Below, piece by piece: positions 1 to 11,200 of a DNA stretch of 27,683 nucleotides. The DNA lies in assembly GCA_037176905.1 (NCBI GenBank), contig JBBBWG010030677.1, positions 1 through 27,683 on the forward strand, given 5' to 3'. Every line of letters starts with the position of its first letter. Position 1 is the stretch's first letter. A program made the translations under genes and the position numbers. This DNA comes from Azolla pinnata (taxonomy: Eukaryota; Streptophyta; Polypodiopsida; Salviniales; Salviniaceae). The notes beneath the pieces were generated by a model. That model made no database searches. It had not been told where the DNA came from and saw only the letters and a list, made by a program, of their open reading frames with translations.

Positions 1-1980
1 GGTTAGGGCTTGCCGACCTGAATCAGAGAACTCGGGCTAGGGTTGCCGATCAGACTCGGGGTTAGGGTTTTCGATCTCAATCAAACAAGGTTTAGTTCGG
101 GATACAATTATGGTGATTACCTCTCCAAATGTCTAATTGCTCGTCTCTTCTCGTCGTCCATCCAGATACTCAACCATGAAGACAATGTCATGATAAGGCC
201 TTACGTGCTCATCCGTTAGGCATCTCGGCTGGCGTTGGCCACCTTCTCGAACGCCGCCAACTCGTGAGAGCGCAACCCTTATCTCTCTTGATCCGTAGCT
301 CATCGACCACATGCCAATGTCGATAAATAATTAATCGATCTGATCGATCTGTATCCTGCAAGAATTTCTTTTTATTCATGAAAAACAGTTATTGTGGTGA
401 TTATATTGAACATATAACGAGCTTCCGCGTCCGCTCAGGACGATAACAATCGATGATTAGTACTCGAACGATCACACAAAACTTCACCAAAATCGTTGAG
501 AGCGACCGAACAACTCACGCCATACATATTTACACATCACATGTTTGATCCAGTTCTACTCCTGATTGTGGGGGCGCAAAGTCCAACACCCCAAATTCCT
601 GGAAATGTTATGCATGCCACTCCTCCTCGGTCCTAATTTACTGTTGACTTGCATTGCATCAAGCAATAGTTCTTCGACAACATTATTGTCGAGCTTTAAT
701 AAGATTACTTACCCGATAATGATCGCGTTTATTGTTGGCGGTCCTTCCCAATAGTTAATAAAAGGATTTACACCCAACAAATGATGACCGCATTCATGTG
801 AAACCTTGGGTCTACCTTGAAAAATTAAGGCTAATGCTCTAGCATGATTAACTTTTCAATGTCTTTGTTCTTTAGTCACACCACCTCGAAAGGAAGAGAA
901 TCAATCTAGAATTAGTTATGATACATGAATATGTTAATGAGAAAAACAAGAAACCCAAAACAGGAAAAGGACATCAAAGGACTAATATGCACATTTGTGT
1001 TTCTTGCCACTGTTAATTCACGGCCTATAGCCAGTGGATGATAATACAAACAAAGTATTAAATCTGCTTCAAAGTAGTTCAATTATGAACATAAGAATCA
1101 AAGCTAGCCCTGATACCATATACGATACAAAAAAGCCATCAATGTCACAAACAGAAAACCCTGATAATACTAATCGGGATCTCCGTGCCAGGACATTGAT
1201 AGTATAAGGACTATGGTAACTATTGCTAGGAATTAAGCCCTTTAGAAAGTATCGTATACCTTACCAATCATTTGTGGGTCACACAACTACACTAGAACTG
1301 GGATTAGCTACAGAGTATAAGGACTGTGGTACTATTACTAGGAATTAAGCCCTTTTGAGTGAGATTGATGAGCAAGCTTCCAAACGAAATTTATGTTCAT
1401 TGCCCCAAAGTCAAGGTGATGGATCAAGAGCCCTGTGCCTCCTTTCTTGGCCATTTTTTATCATTAACCAAATGCAAGGAACGAACCTTAAGCTTACCTT
1501 CAAACATTGGCTGTTCATCGCAAGCCCATGTGCTTCTCAACGTTGTTGCATTGAACACCTCCACTTGTTAGCAGATCTGTATTAACATATGGAAGGCTTT
1601 CATTATTTACACTATGCAAAGAGCAAACAGAATCGTTACTCACATTCACATAAACACAATGCATATCACAGTCTCATCCTCCATCCCAAAGTAAAGTGTC
1701 TTTTGTAGATTAGAAACGAGCATACCTTGTGTCTCCTGCAGAGGATCTTAACACCAATAGAATACTGAACATTATAGGGTTCAGGGAACCATCTTTATTA
1801 TCGGTAAGTAGAAAATATGAACTCTTCATCGTCAGCTTTGAGATACGAAAACAAATCATGAGCACAGTCCTAGTCTCTTAAAATCAAAACCAATTTAGTT
1901 GCACAATCGCTCATGTTCTCTTAAATTCAAAAGTCAATTGTATTAAATCAATCAAAAGTCGAAACCAATTTCGCTTGTGA
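1..1980. other. Intergenic region with short repeats, no supported gene
   Basis: No exon or protein family could be recognised on either strand. The first 90 bases hold three loose copies of a roughly 30-base unit built on TAGGG(T/C)TTGCCGA followed by ACTCGGG. A direct repeat of about 44 bases lies at 1201-1244 and 1314-1357. Short open frames at 566-754 and 1355-1585 show no recognisable domain. The style of the region (diverged, AT-rich, partial repeats) suggests old transposon debris, but I cannot name a family. Confidence 0.5.
1201..1357. repeat. Pair of ~44-bp diverged direct repeats
   Basis: AGTATAAGGACTATGGTAAC at 1201 is followed by TATTGCTAGGAATTAAGCCC. It recurs from 1314 as AGTATAAGGACTGTGGTACT followed by ATTACTAGGAATTAAGCCC. 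The copies differ by a few substitutions and one indel, and their starts are 113 bases apart. The function is unknown; a local duplication or a repeat from a degraded mobile element would both fit. Confidence 0.7.
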
Positions 1981-1984
1981 ACTG

Positions 1985-2230
1985 TTAAATCTTACAGAAA
2001 ACGTGCACACTTTTTACATGAGTTGACATGCGCCTCCTATATATATACAGCATTTCAACCCTAAAGGTCAAAGAATAAAAAATCACACTGAAAACCCCCT
2101 TCAGCTTTAATGGGTTCAGAACTTGAATTACATGGCCATCAATTTTTTGCCGAATGAGCCATGTATGTTGTACACAATTACCATGGAAGAAAAGCAATAT
2201 GTACACAATTACTACTCGGATTTCCCACCC
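1985..2230 (-). other. Probable 3' UTR of the EI24 homologue
   Basis: AT-rich sequence directly downstream of the EI24 stop codon. It has no open frame of note and no clear polyadenylation signal. The 3' end is a guess based on usual plant UTR lengths of 200-300 bases. Confidence 0.35.
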
Positions 2231-5200
2231 TCATGAGTGTTTGTTGACCTTTTGGTTTCTGGTTAACAAGTATGTTCCTATTCCTTTCAGTGATCGAAGA
2301 AGAATAACCCTGTCGTTAAAGCAACGAAGATGAGCGAGATTTCAAATAACACGTTAAAAATAAGGGCTTTTGGAAATAAAGGTAACTTACATTAACATGT
2401 TAGACAGGTAAAATACAGGAATCCGTCTCAATAACACATTCCGATTTGCCCCAGTGATACGCTCTGGATTAGAACCAGTTGCTACCAGTACAAACTGCAA
2501 AAAATATGCCACAAGCACATGGCAGCAAAACCTATACATTAGAATATTAAGACTCCACAAAATCTTAGTAAATGTTTTCAACGTGGTATTGCTCCAGAAT
2601 GTGTTCCCGTATCTGAATTAAATTTTCTATTCAATTTCGCAGCTCAATCATCCTGATAGACTGGTGGTGACCTCAAAGAAAGTCCAAAAAAACTATTGCT
2701 CATATGATCCAAATCAGCTTGATCACTCTAAACACTTGAAGATATATATTAGAAATGTCAAAAACAGTGTAAAATAAAGTGTTCCACTCCATCTCTTGGG
2801 CAATCCAGAGAACGATACAGCCTTATGAAATATTGAGCTCTACTGAGACATTCAATAAAGATTAACAGTAAAACATTAAGATATTGCTGTTTCCTCGATA
2901 ATCTACAAGAAAATCATGCATACATGGGCATTGTACATCTTCAGAGCATATGTTTTATGTTTACTATATATATTAGACGGGGGTACAGCCAGGAACATGT
3001 TTCTAGTGAAAAAGCTTGCACAGAAGAAATGAACCTTTCAATTGGTGAAAAACTTCTTAGTTTAAACAGAAAAAACTTGTCATATGTGACTGGAGATCAA
3101 GTCTGTCTCTAGTAATGGATTGAATATATGTTAGCATTCAACACCAATATTGTAGCACATGACACAGAAGATTTCTTAAACACCTAACATACCAGATGGA
3201 GATGCAAAGAACTTACCATAGGAAAGAGTATTGCCATGATTCCATAACTTACGAACTGTGAAAAGAAAAAGGTTGCAAGAACACATGGACTCCCTGTGAA
3301 GCAAACGTAAAATATGGGATAAAGCTTACACATATCTCATTTTACAGATGGTATGGTTAGAGTTGAAAATGTACCAAATCCTGCAAAGAAAGCCCAATTT
3401 GACTCGAAGAATAGAAGCCGTTTTTCGAGGCTCCATTGAGCAAAACTCCATCGATAGCTGCCATATGTTCATGTGTTCGCTATGTTTAGATTCTAGAATT
3501 TACTTCTCTTAAATACTGGGATAAAATATTTTCTTACTCGAAGCAGTAATAAGCATAAAGCCATGATAGAAGAATAAAGTTAAGCAAGTTCCCAATGTAA
3601 GGTATGAAACTCGCAGCAAATACCTGTGTGTACCAGGGCAAGAAACAAAAAAATATTATACTATGACATGCTATGAAATGTCTCGTTCGACTAGGTGACA
3701 TTTTAAGCTCATGCTTCCATTAATTTTATCGACGTACTCTCTCAAACAGATAAACCAGCAAAATGATGAGCTGCAACTATCAAACATCTCAAGTAAACTG
3801 GTTAAAAGAAAGCAAAATTATACTAGCAGCAAACTCAATCGACGGTGCAAGAGTAAAGTACTATTATTGAGTCTTTATAATTTCAATACGCTCCTCAAAA
3901 TCTGAAAAAAAACATACACGATTCAATAGTTCCCAACACACAGATAATCAAAAGAGATTACCTACCTCAACAAAAAATATGCTCAGCATGATGACAGAAA
4001 AGATCTGCTCTCCAATGTTTAACAAAATACTGAAGAGAAAACACAATACTTTGTGAACACATGCTCATAGTGGTTTGTACAACAAAGCAATAAGCTTCAG
4101 ACATAACACAAAGAGACTGAAAGAAATAACCTTTCCATTCCACCACTGCTTTTACTTCTTGAATGCTGGGATCCTCTCACTGTTTTCTCTAACGCAGTCT
4201 GTTTTACTGGAGGAGATTGGCGCTCCTCTGCTACCGCAAATGCTTGCTGAGCAATTTCATTATACCTATAACTTACACAGATAAGTTCAGCTAAACATTC
4301 TCTTGTGGGACCGAGGATCTGTAAACAAAACAAGAATAGTTGGGACAAAAGATGCTAACCAGATGCAATTGATCACAAAGCTTATTATATACAGAGGATA
4401 AAGCCAGAATACCTACATGTACAAAATGTTAGAAGTTTTTTTCTCTTCCTCCCTCAGTCTCTCTCCTCTCTCCCATTATTTACACTGTCAAAATCTCTTT
4501 CGGCACAAGAATTAATATCCTGATCAAATGTTAAGATGGGTTTCTCCTTACCAATATAAAATAATACTGTTCTTTGTTAACAAAGACCATTGAAAGGATA
4601 GCCATTATACAGATGCTTTATGATTCCAATCAGGGATTCAATACAATCTCAGGTTTAACATATTGATAGCAAGACAAACACGTAATAGCCTGGTTATACC
4701 ATCACACAATACACAGACTACAGGAAAGCATGGATTTCCTGGAGAATTCAAGGATACCATGGGAGTGAAACAAACTCTACTCACACTACATATTAACCAA
4801 TTCAAAGAATTCACACAAGAAGAGGAGATGATGAACGAAAAAATTCATTGGACAATACTGTTGCTTTCATGTTAATGCAAACAGTATTCTATTTTCAGTG
4901 AATTGGACATACTTTTGTGTAAGCATGGTCCTGGTCAATGTGTTTAATACCAAAGGCATGATCGTACTTGTAAGCAATACTGTGGATTTGCAGTGGATTT
5001 CATCAAGCTTCACCTAAACTTGGTCAAAGTTGGTCTTAAAGTAAATTCTCAACGCTTGCATGTAAGATTAGGAAGAAACTCATTACATTTTTTCATTCGG
5101 GATATGCTGATTTTGGTTTCTAATTCTTATCTTGTTTTGATGCAACCAGAGCTGATAAGAATTAGTGAATTGATATGTGCTTTCTACTTTTATAGAAAAT

Positions 5201-6306
5201 CCTTTTTTAATCTCACAATGGCATGAAATAATATCAAAAAACGTTTATTCATGATCCCGTGTAAAACTCACATAGCAAATACCAGTGAGCATATTCTGAA
5301 TAGTTGTTATGAAGAGATCTCCTGATGTGCCTGTGCTCATGTGTCCCTCTTTCACAGGAAATACCAATAGCCATTGTAGGACAGGCATCAGTACTATCCT
5401 AAAGAGAAGGATGCTGCAAATGAAGATAAAAAATTACTAGATGTACCTTGAGATGACATAAAAACATCTCAGTTGTATGATGATTAAAGATAACGTAGAA
5501 ACAATGGTTTAAGAGAAAAACACAAACAACATAAACCAATAGATGATGTACCTTCAAACAGCCCTTAACAAACTTATCTTATTCCTTTTTTGCAGATATG
5601 AGTCCGTCAATCCACATGAGACACTCAACAAGTCATCATTAATTTCAGCTAGCTTGATTAATGGAATCTATTTTCGATCGTTTCCTTACTAGTTTGCATT
5701 ATGAAAAGATGATAAAAAATGTATAAACACGGTTACATGCATATTATATGTTCAATATTGTGCGTACTCATCCATTTAACCTTTATTCCTAAGTTATTTT
5801 CAATGAGGCACAACAAAGATCATCTTATTCATAATAAACTTAAAAAGATGCCTATAAAACAGATTGAATGGCTCTGCAAATTACTAAATTTTAAAGAGTA
5901 TAAACATGCCCATGAAATATTAAGTAATTTATTACCTCCCAAGAAAGACACCACCATTTAAAATGAAACATTGGCAAGATTTTATGAATATCTTACGGGA
6001 TCTGGAAAAAAAGGCAGCAGGAAAATGTTAGTTTCCTCATCTAATTGCTATAATTTGTCAGAGAGAAGCGCAAACGATGGAAAAGAAACACGACTGAATT
6101 GGTGTGCAATTAAAGAAAATGGAAAGGAGAGTGTGCACAGGTACATACCTTCGACAGAAGAAGTAAACACGTTGAAGGCAACAGGCATCTTTGAAACCCG
6201 AGAACCAAAGGGAGACTATTTCAACACAAGTATGTTTAAGCTTTTCCAAGAAGCTATCACCGTCACTGCTGTGGTCATCGCCACCATCACTCTCTTTGAG
6301 TGACAT
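2231..6306 (-). CDS. EI24: Etoposide-induced protein 2.4 (EI24) homologue
   Basis: Multi-pass membrane protein of the EI24 family. In animals it is a p53-induced ER protein linked to autophagy and apoptosis; plant members are little studied. Coding exons on the minus strand: 6306-6149, 5413-5272, 4412-4360, 4265-4131, 4029-3966, 3623-3538, 3457-3375, 3293-3217, 2494-2391, 2309-2231. They join in phase to 326 aa ending in TGA, close to the usual family length. Family landmarks are the N-terminal GFKDACCLQRVYFF, then VFWLYPLYIISFVI (residues 101-114), NIGEQIFSVIMLSIFFVE (167-184), IPYIGNLLNFILLSWLYAYY, and FFESNWAFFAGFGSPC followed by AILFPMFVLVATGS. Hydrophobic segments lie near residues 53-70, 100-118, 170-212 and 235-275. 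The start is the first ATG after the leader intron; the N-terminus is acidic and Ser/Asp-rich. Exon 2 has two possible donors; only GTGAGT at 5271 keeps the frame and the family sequence. Exon edges are by eye. Confidence 0.9.
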
Positions 6307-6322
6307 CTTTTGATTCTTGCTC

Positions 6323-7224
6323 CTGCAACAACACAGACCATAATTACCAAAAATAAAAAGGGTACCACCAACATTATTGCTAATACCACATTTAGTAAAG
6401 TTTTATCAAGCGTACGGAGGAATTTCTATCAGATTTTAGGAGAATCCGATTCCAGTAATATATGCGTTTACTTCTGAACATGATAGCAAAAGCCCCGATA
6501 ACTCCCATGCCTTCAATAGAATTCGTACGCAGGAGTTAGTTATTTCGTAGTGGCCACCAAGGAGCGATTTGAGAAATTCATTTCACTAGCGTATCAATGC
6601 ATAATCAAAACTTAATCACTTATAATTACACTTAAAACGTATTGTGATAGAATAATGTACTTCCACAGAAGGCCGAAATTTTTGAGCCGAGATTAGGATA
6701 AATACTGAAACTTTGCGTCGATATTGGGATGGATTCTTATATTCATCGTCAGAAAAAAAAAAAGTGAAATTTGGATCTTTATCCTTTGCTGCAACATAGT
6801 GATTCTCCGGTATATCTAGATTGGCAGCAAGATAGAACATTTTTTATGATGAGAAAATCAGGCCTGATTTGCCATTCGCTAGATGGGCTCATATCAGACA
6901 GACATAAAAAGATTGAAGAAAGGCAAAAGATTTGGACGTGCTCTTGAATGTCCGACGGTTTTCACAAGTGAGCCTGCTTTTCTTCATCATCATCATCATC
7001 ATTCTGTCGCTCATTCTGTCGCTCTCTCCCTCATTCTGTCGCTCATCAAACAGATGAATCTAGTGCACGTTCGTTCAGATACCTCAAGAGAATCCTGAGA
7101 TGAGAATCACGCGATTCCTCGAATGGCAGCTTTTAACAAGGTTCGGCCGACGGTCAGTCCGAGGAGGGGAACAACCACAACACGTACAAAGATGACCAAG
7201 AGAGAGAGAGAGAGAGAGACTCAC
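6323..7224 (-). other. Intron in the EI24 5' leader (902 bp)
   Basis: On the minus strand a good donor (CCCCG|GTGAGTCTC, exon edge at 7225) and a good acceptor (TTGTTGCAG|GAGC, exon edge at 6322) bracket 902 bases just upstream of the EI24 start codon. The first coding exon therefore begins 16 bases before its ATG. Long introns in the 5' leader are common in constitutively expressed plant genes and often raise expression. Within it lie a (TCA)n stretch and three copies of CATTCTGTCGCT near 7001-7047. Confidence 0.65.
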
Positions 7225-7300
7225 CGGGGTGATCTGCGCAGCAAATTAGGGTTTCAGCACAGCGCACGCATCGCTCGCAAGCTACTGAAAAGAAAGCATA
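7225..7300 (-). promoter_or_regulatory. EI24 non-coding first exon with telo-box
   Basis: The minus strand just upstream of the leader-intron donor reads GAAACCCTAATTTGC. It contains the plant telo-box AAACCCTAA, typical of 5' leaders and promoters of housekeeping and translation-related genes. An AG dinucleotide run (7199-7219) lies just inside the intron. The transcription start is not visible; 7300 is an approximate outer limit. Confidence 0.5.
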
Positions 7301-7440
7301 TGAATGCATACATGCTTACACACATGCATGCATATGGACACACATACATACATACCCACCGCATGCATACGAATACGTACATGCCTACACACATGCAAAT
7401 ACGTACATGCCTACACACATGCACTACATGGGAGAAAGAC
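7300..7440. repeat. Purine/pyrimidine (ACAT/GCAT) repeats with a 26-bp tandem copy
   Basis: Simple-sequence DNA of CATGCATA, ACACATACATAC and related words. AATACGTACATGCCTACACA with its flanks occurs twice in tandem with a period of 26 bases (about 7371-7424). The open frames seen here on both strands are low-complexity artefacts. The block lies directly upstream of the EI24 first exon. Confidence 0.75.
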
Positions 7441-7550
7441 AAGCTAGAATGATCACAAGGGATCATATGCTGCCTCGAGTCGATTTCCACGATTCTATCT
7501 CGAGGCATATGAATCAGATTTAGTGACATGGGTCTAGGCTACATTTGCAC

Positions 7551-7785
7551 CATATGCAAATGCCCGATTTCGCTGGTCGATTTCGAGATCCTGTGATGGT
7601 TTGCATTCTGCTTTTTGCAGAGCGTCGAAATTCGAACAGAGGATTGTAAAAAGATCAAGGATTACGACGATACACAAATGCGCGATTTCGTTTGGTTGAT
7701 TTCTAGATCCGTGCTGGTTGCACTCGGTTTTTGCAAAATGTCGAGAATCGAACAAAGGGATCATAAAAGATCAAGGATTATGACC
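7551..7785. repeat. Two tandem ~117-bp diverged repeats
   Basis: Unit 1 (about 7551-7669) and unit 2 (about 7670-7785) share the same order of words: CAAATG(C/G)C(C/G)GATTTCG, then TCGATTTC or TTGATTTC, AGATCC, TTTTTGCA, GTCGA, TCGAACA and AAAGATCAAGGATTA. They differ by scattered substitutions. This is an old tandem duplication in the spacer between the EI24 and ABC1K8 genes. No function is apparent. Confidence 0.75.
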
Positions 7786-7802
7786 GAGACCACAATGAAG
7801 TT

Positions 7803-8117
7803 TCAGTTCTTTTGCCCTTCACAGCTACAACGCAAAGCGGCTCTTGCATGTTCAAATAATCCATGAGATAAAAAGCTTGCGAAATCAGCGAAAGAAAGCA
7901 TACACTCCCCACATCCATTAAAACTCCAGATCCTCTCCTCGGAACCAAAATGGCGCTCATTTTCAATTCCGCAACTCTTGCATTGCGGTATGAGAGTATT
8001 ATTCCCCTCCAACCTTTGTCGTAAAATAACCCGCCAAGTGATGCCCGACTCTTGCACTTCTAACATCGACACAATCGCCGCAAACTCCGGGGCCAACCTT
8101 CTCAAAACTTTACGCAA
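7803..8117 (-). pseudogene. Possible Ty1/copia gag-like relic
   Basis: A 104-aa open frame on the minus strand. It contains VLRRLAPEFAAIVSMLE, which resembles the L-R-x-L-P-x-E-F-x-x-I-V-x-x-L-E core of copia gag (UBN2-type) proteins. A CKSC segment with a later H follows, perhaps a broken zinc knuckle. There is no pol sequence and no flanking LTR. The frame starts where the ABC1K8 3' UTR should end, so it may also be chance. Assignment is weak. Confidence 0.3.
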
Positions 8118-8246
8118 ATAAAAGCGGCCGTGAATATGTTACAAGTGGCTACATACAGAAGAAACGGTAACGTAAGGGCAGGCACCGATAGAGCTCTCGG
8201 CCTTCAATTTAGAAAACAAAACTCAATACAATGTGTGGGGTGTGAG
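8110..8246 (-). other. Probable 3' UTR of ABC1K8
   Basis: About 135 bases downstream of the ABC1K8 stop codon on the minus strand. They end near CACTTGTAACATATTCA, a composition typical of plant 3' ends. No canonical AATAAA is seen at the expected place, so the end is approximate. Confidence 0.4.
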
Positions 8247-11200
8247 CTAGGCTGATCCAGTTATAAGCAGCTCTTGTTGGTCTAGCTTCCGCACTTTCAG
8301 GAGCCCGACCAGGATCTGTAGCCCAAGGAATGCACAAACAGAAAACGCCGCCACTGCAGGTACCTTTTCATCAAATGCAATTAAGGTTAGAAGCCCATCC
8401 ATCTCAAGTCATCAACAGGCAGAATCACCAAAACATCTTGCAGATTATGCTTTCCACAATGCCCCTATGTTTCCAGAAATTACCAGAAAGTACCCACTGG
8501 CAGCTCAAGCTTTCAAGGGGATGGGTATCTTTTTGGTACATATAAGATCTTAGGGGATTCTGGAGCACCCCTAATTTGGTAAGGGTATTTTTACTGTCAG
8601 ATACGACTGCTCTTGCATGTTTAGAATAACATACTTACCTTGAGAGCATTGAAATGCAACAATGCACCCAGATTCAGCAAAGTTCCGGCCAGAATACCCT
8701 GCAGTTTTATCACCACAAAAGGGATAAACCATGTGTTTGCCTCAAAGGCCCTCGGTCAGATATATAGCTAGTGATTCCAAATCAAATCTGGATACCTGTC
8801 CTATAGTCTTTTGCACAGTTGCAACTCGCTTGAATGCCCGCTCTGACTCCAGTGTACGAACTCGAAGCTTCAAATCACCTTGCTCCTGATAAAGAAGGTT
8901 ACAGAATTGGATGTCAGTGACCAAATCTTAAAACAAACATTACTTTCCTGGAATAACCACAAGGGAGTTTTACAATGCGCTGAATAACTTCTGCGAGTTT
9001 TTCTACTCGATCTGCTTGGCGAAATAGATTAGCAAAGGCTTGAGATTGTCTATTCCATCGTTTGGTGAAATCCTACATGTTGCCAACAAACTATTAAGCC
9101 AGCCACATAAGAAAGTCTGATTTCTATCAACAATCTCGAACAACACCTACCCTGATGAGAACATCAGCACCAACTTCACGAAATTTTAATATTTCCAGCG
9201 CATATCTGAAAATAATAATAACATATATCAGCTTAAGGAAAGAACCATTCAGCTGAAAAGTTCAGGATTAATTTCCTTACGGTCTTGCAATTTCTGATAT
9301 ATCAAATCTTGGATCAAGACCTTTACCAATGCCATCCAGCACTAACAATCAAAGAGAAGAAAAGTGAGGCCAAAAAGTTTGCATTCTAAACCAATAAATC
9401 AGTACTAGAGATGCATGTTTCTATACCTGAAAAAGCTCGTACCACAAATGTGAATGTTGCTGGAAACCGAAACGGTTGGTCTACAGAGATTGAAAGGAGG
9501 TCCTCGCCTATATGATCAATTGAATTTAAAGTCACTGGCATCTAAAGGAATCTCCATTTTTATGTCGACATCACCTTAATACAAACTTGTTCTTATGTGT
9601 CAAGCATAGCAGGCCATTAGAATTTTGAATCTTTAATTTTTATGCCAGAAAAAATTCATCAACATCCTAAAACAAGCTTTGATTTGATGTATAAACCTAG
9701 TATCCAATTTCTTCAATTGAATTTCTTCATCTCTGAAAATATTTCGGTATCCCATTTGTACAGTGAAATCAGAAAGGTTAATGATACACGCAAGACACAA
9801 ATTAACAAGTAGAAAGAAGCACATTTAATAGAGAAACACAGTGTTAACGATAGGACATTCTCAAAGAAAACATAAAAAGCAGTGCCAAGAACATCCGAAC
9901 TAGTGCGCATAGCCATTACCTATTGCTGCAAGGCGCAACTTCTTCTTTTCAATTTTCTCCTCCTTTGATAGTGGTTTTTTGAAACCTAATGGAGCCGTTG
10001 ATGATTCTCTCTCTGCCTTCTGTGCACTTAACCGTTCTTCAAAACTACAAGAAAAGGCATATTTACTTAACAATTACCAACTTTAAGGATGAGATCGTAC
10101 AATTTACTTTTAATGCCAAAAGCAGGACAGACCAAAAGTATAGAAAAACCTGTTCAAAAAGAACTGTGCAGTTCGTCTGACAGCAGTCATATCTCCTGTT
10201 GGGACAAGAACTCCCATTTGAACCATTGATTGGAGAACCTTTGACAGTTAAATCAACCAAAAAGGTGAATTCAAGAAAATGAGCATCCTGCAAGCTTCTG
10301 ATCATTAAGAGTAAAATCTAGGTCTTATTTACTTACTTTGTCAGGATCTTTCTCATACACCCCATAAAATGTTTCAAGTAATCCCTCTCGTATGTTTGGG
10401 CTGATGCTGCAGTTCAGACGCAAATGAATTCAGTGTCTAGAATATTGATAAAAAGAAGAAAAATAAACTACTATAATATCATAATCCACCTCCCCATCAT
10501 GCCAAAATCATAAAAGATGAGTCGTCCTCCATTTGTATCATCTACAGCAATATTTCCTGGATGCTGATTACCACAACAAATCATAAGATACAAATAATAA
10601 ACATAACTATTTCATGAACTAATAAAATGTTGAACAAGCTTACTGGATCAGCATGAAAAAAGCCATGTCTCAAAATTTGTTCCAAATAGGATTCTACAGC
10701 ATATCTAGCAATCCTGCAAGCAGAACATATCTCAGTAAATTTGAAGTGCTTTCTGCTAAACCATTCAATGGTTCAATGGCTATTTAAATTTCACTCTCAT
10801 ACCCACATTTGCCTATCCACACCAAGTTGATCCAATGCTGAAATGCGGTTGATCTTAATGCCTGGGACATACTCCATTGTAAGCACCTAAAATCAGAAAA
10901 CCAGACCATTTATGATCTCATATCATGATGGAAAATCTTAGCTAAATAAAGATCGGAATACCTGTGGTGTAGTGAATTCCCAATATATTTTTGGAACCTT
11001 TACATAATCTAGGTCCTTAAAATTATTTGCAAAACGCTCAGCATTAGCAGCCTCCTTACTATAATCAATTTCCTGTGAGCCAAATAACTTGCGGCAGGTT
11101 AGATGTATCAATTTCCTGTATGTTATGATGTGCTCATTCAGAATCCTTGATAGGAACTTCAAAACAAAATGTGATACATATAAATTAATGTTGTTAATGA

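Noticed and set aside
1..90. Telomeric repeat at the left edge
   Set aside because: TAGGG words occur but not as tandem TTTAGGG. They sit within a different 30-base unit.
4097..4348. Whole 83-codon minus ORF as one exon of EI24
   Set aside because: Only 4131-4265 is exon. The first 28 residues read through intron and break the family sequence at VINCIW|YNEIAQ.
6883..7098. Plus-strand ORF with a His run
   Set aside because: The His run is a (TCA)n microsatellite inside the EI24 leader intron on the opposite strand.
7123..7529. Overlapping ORFs on both strands rich in Met/His/Thr or Cys/Val
   Set aside because: They come from ACAT/GCAT simple repeats and have no domain.
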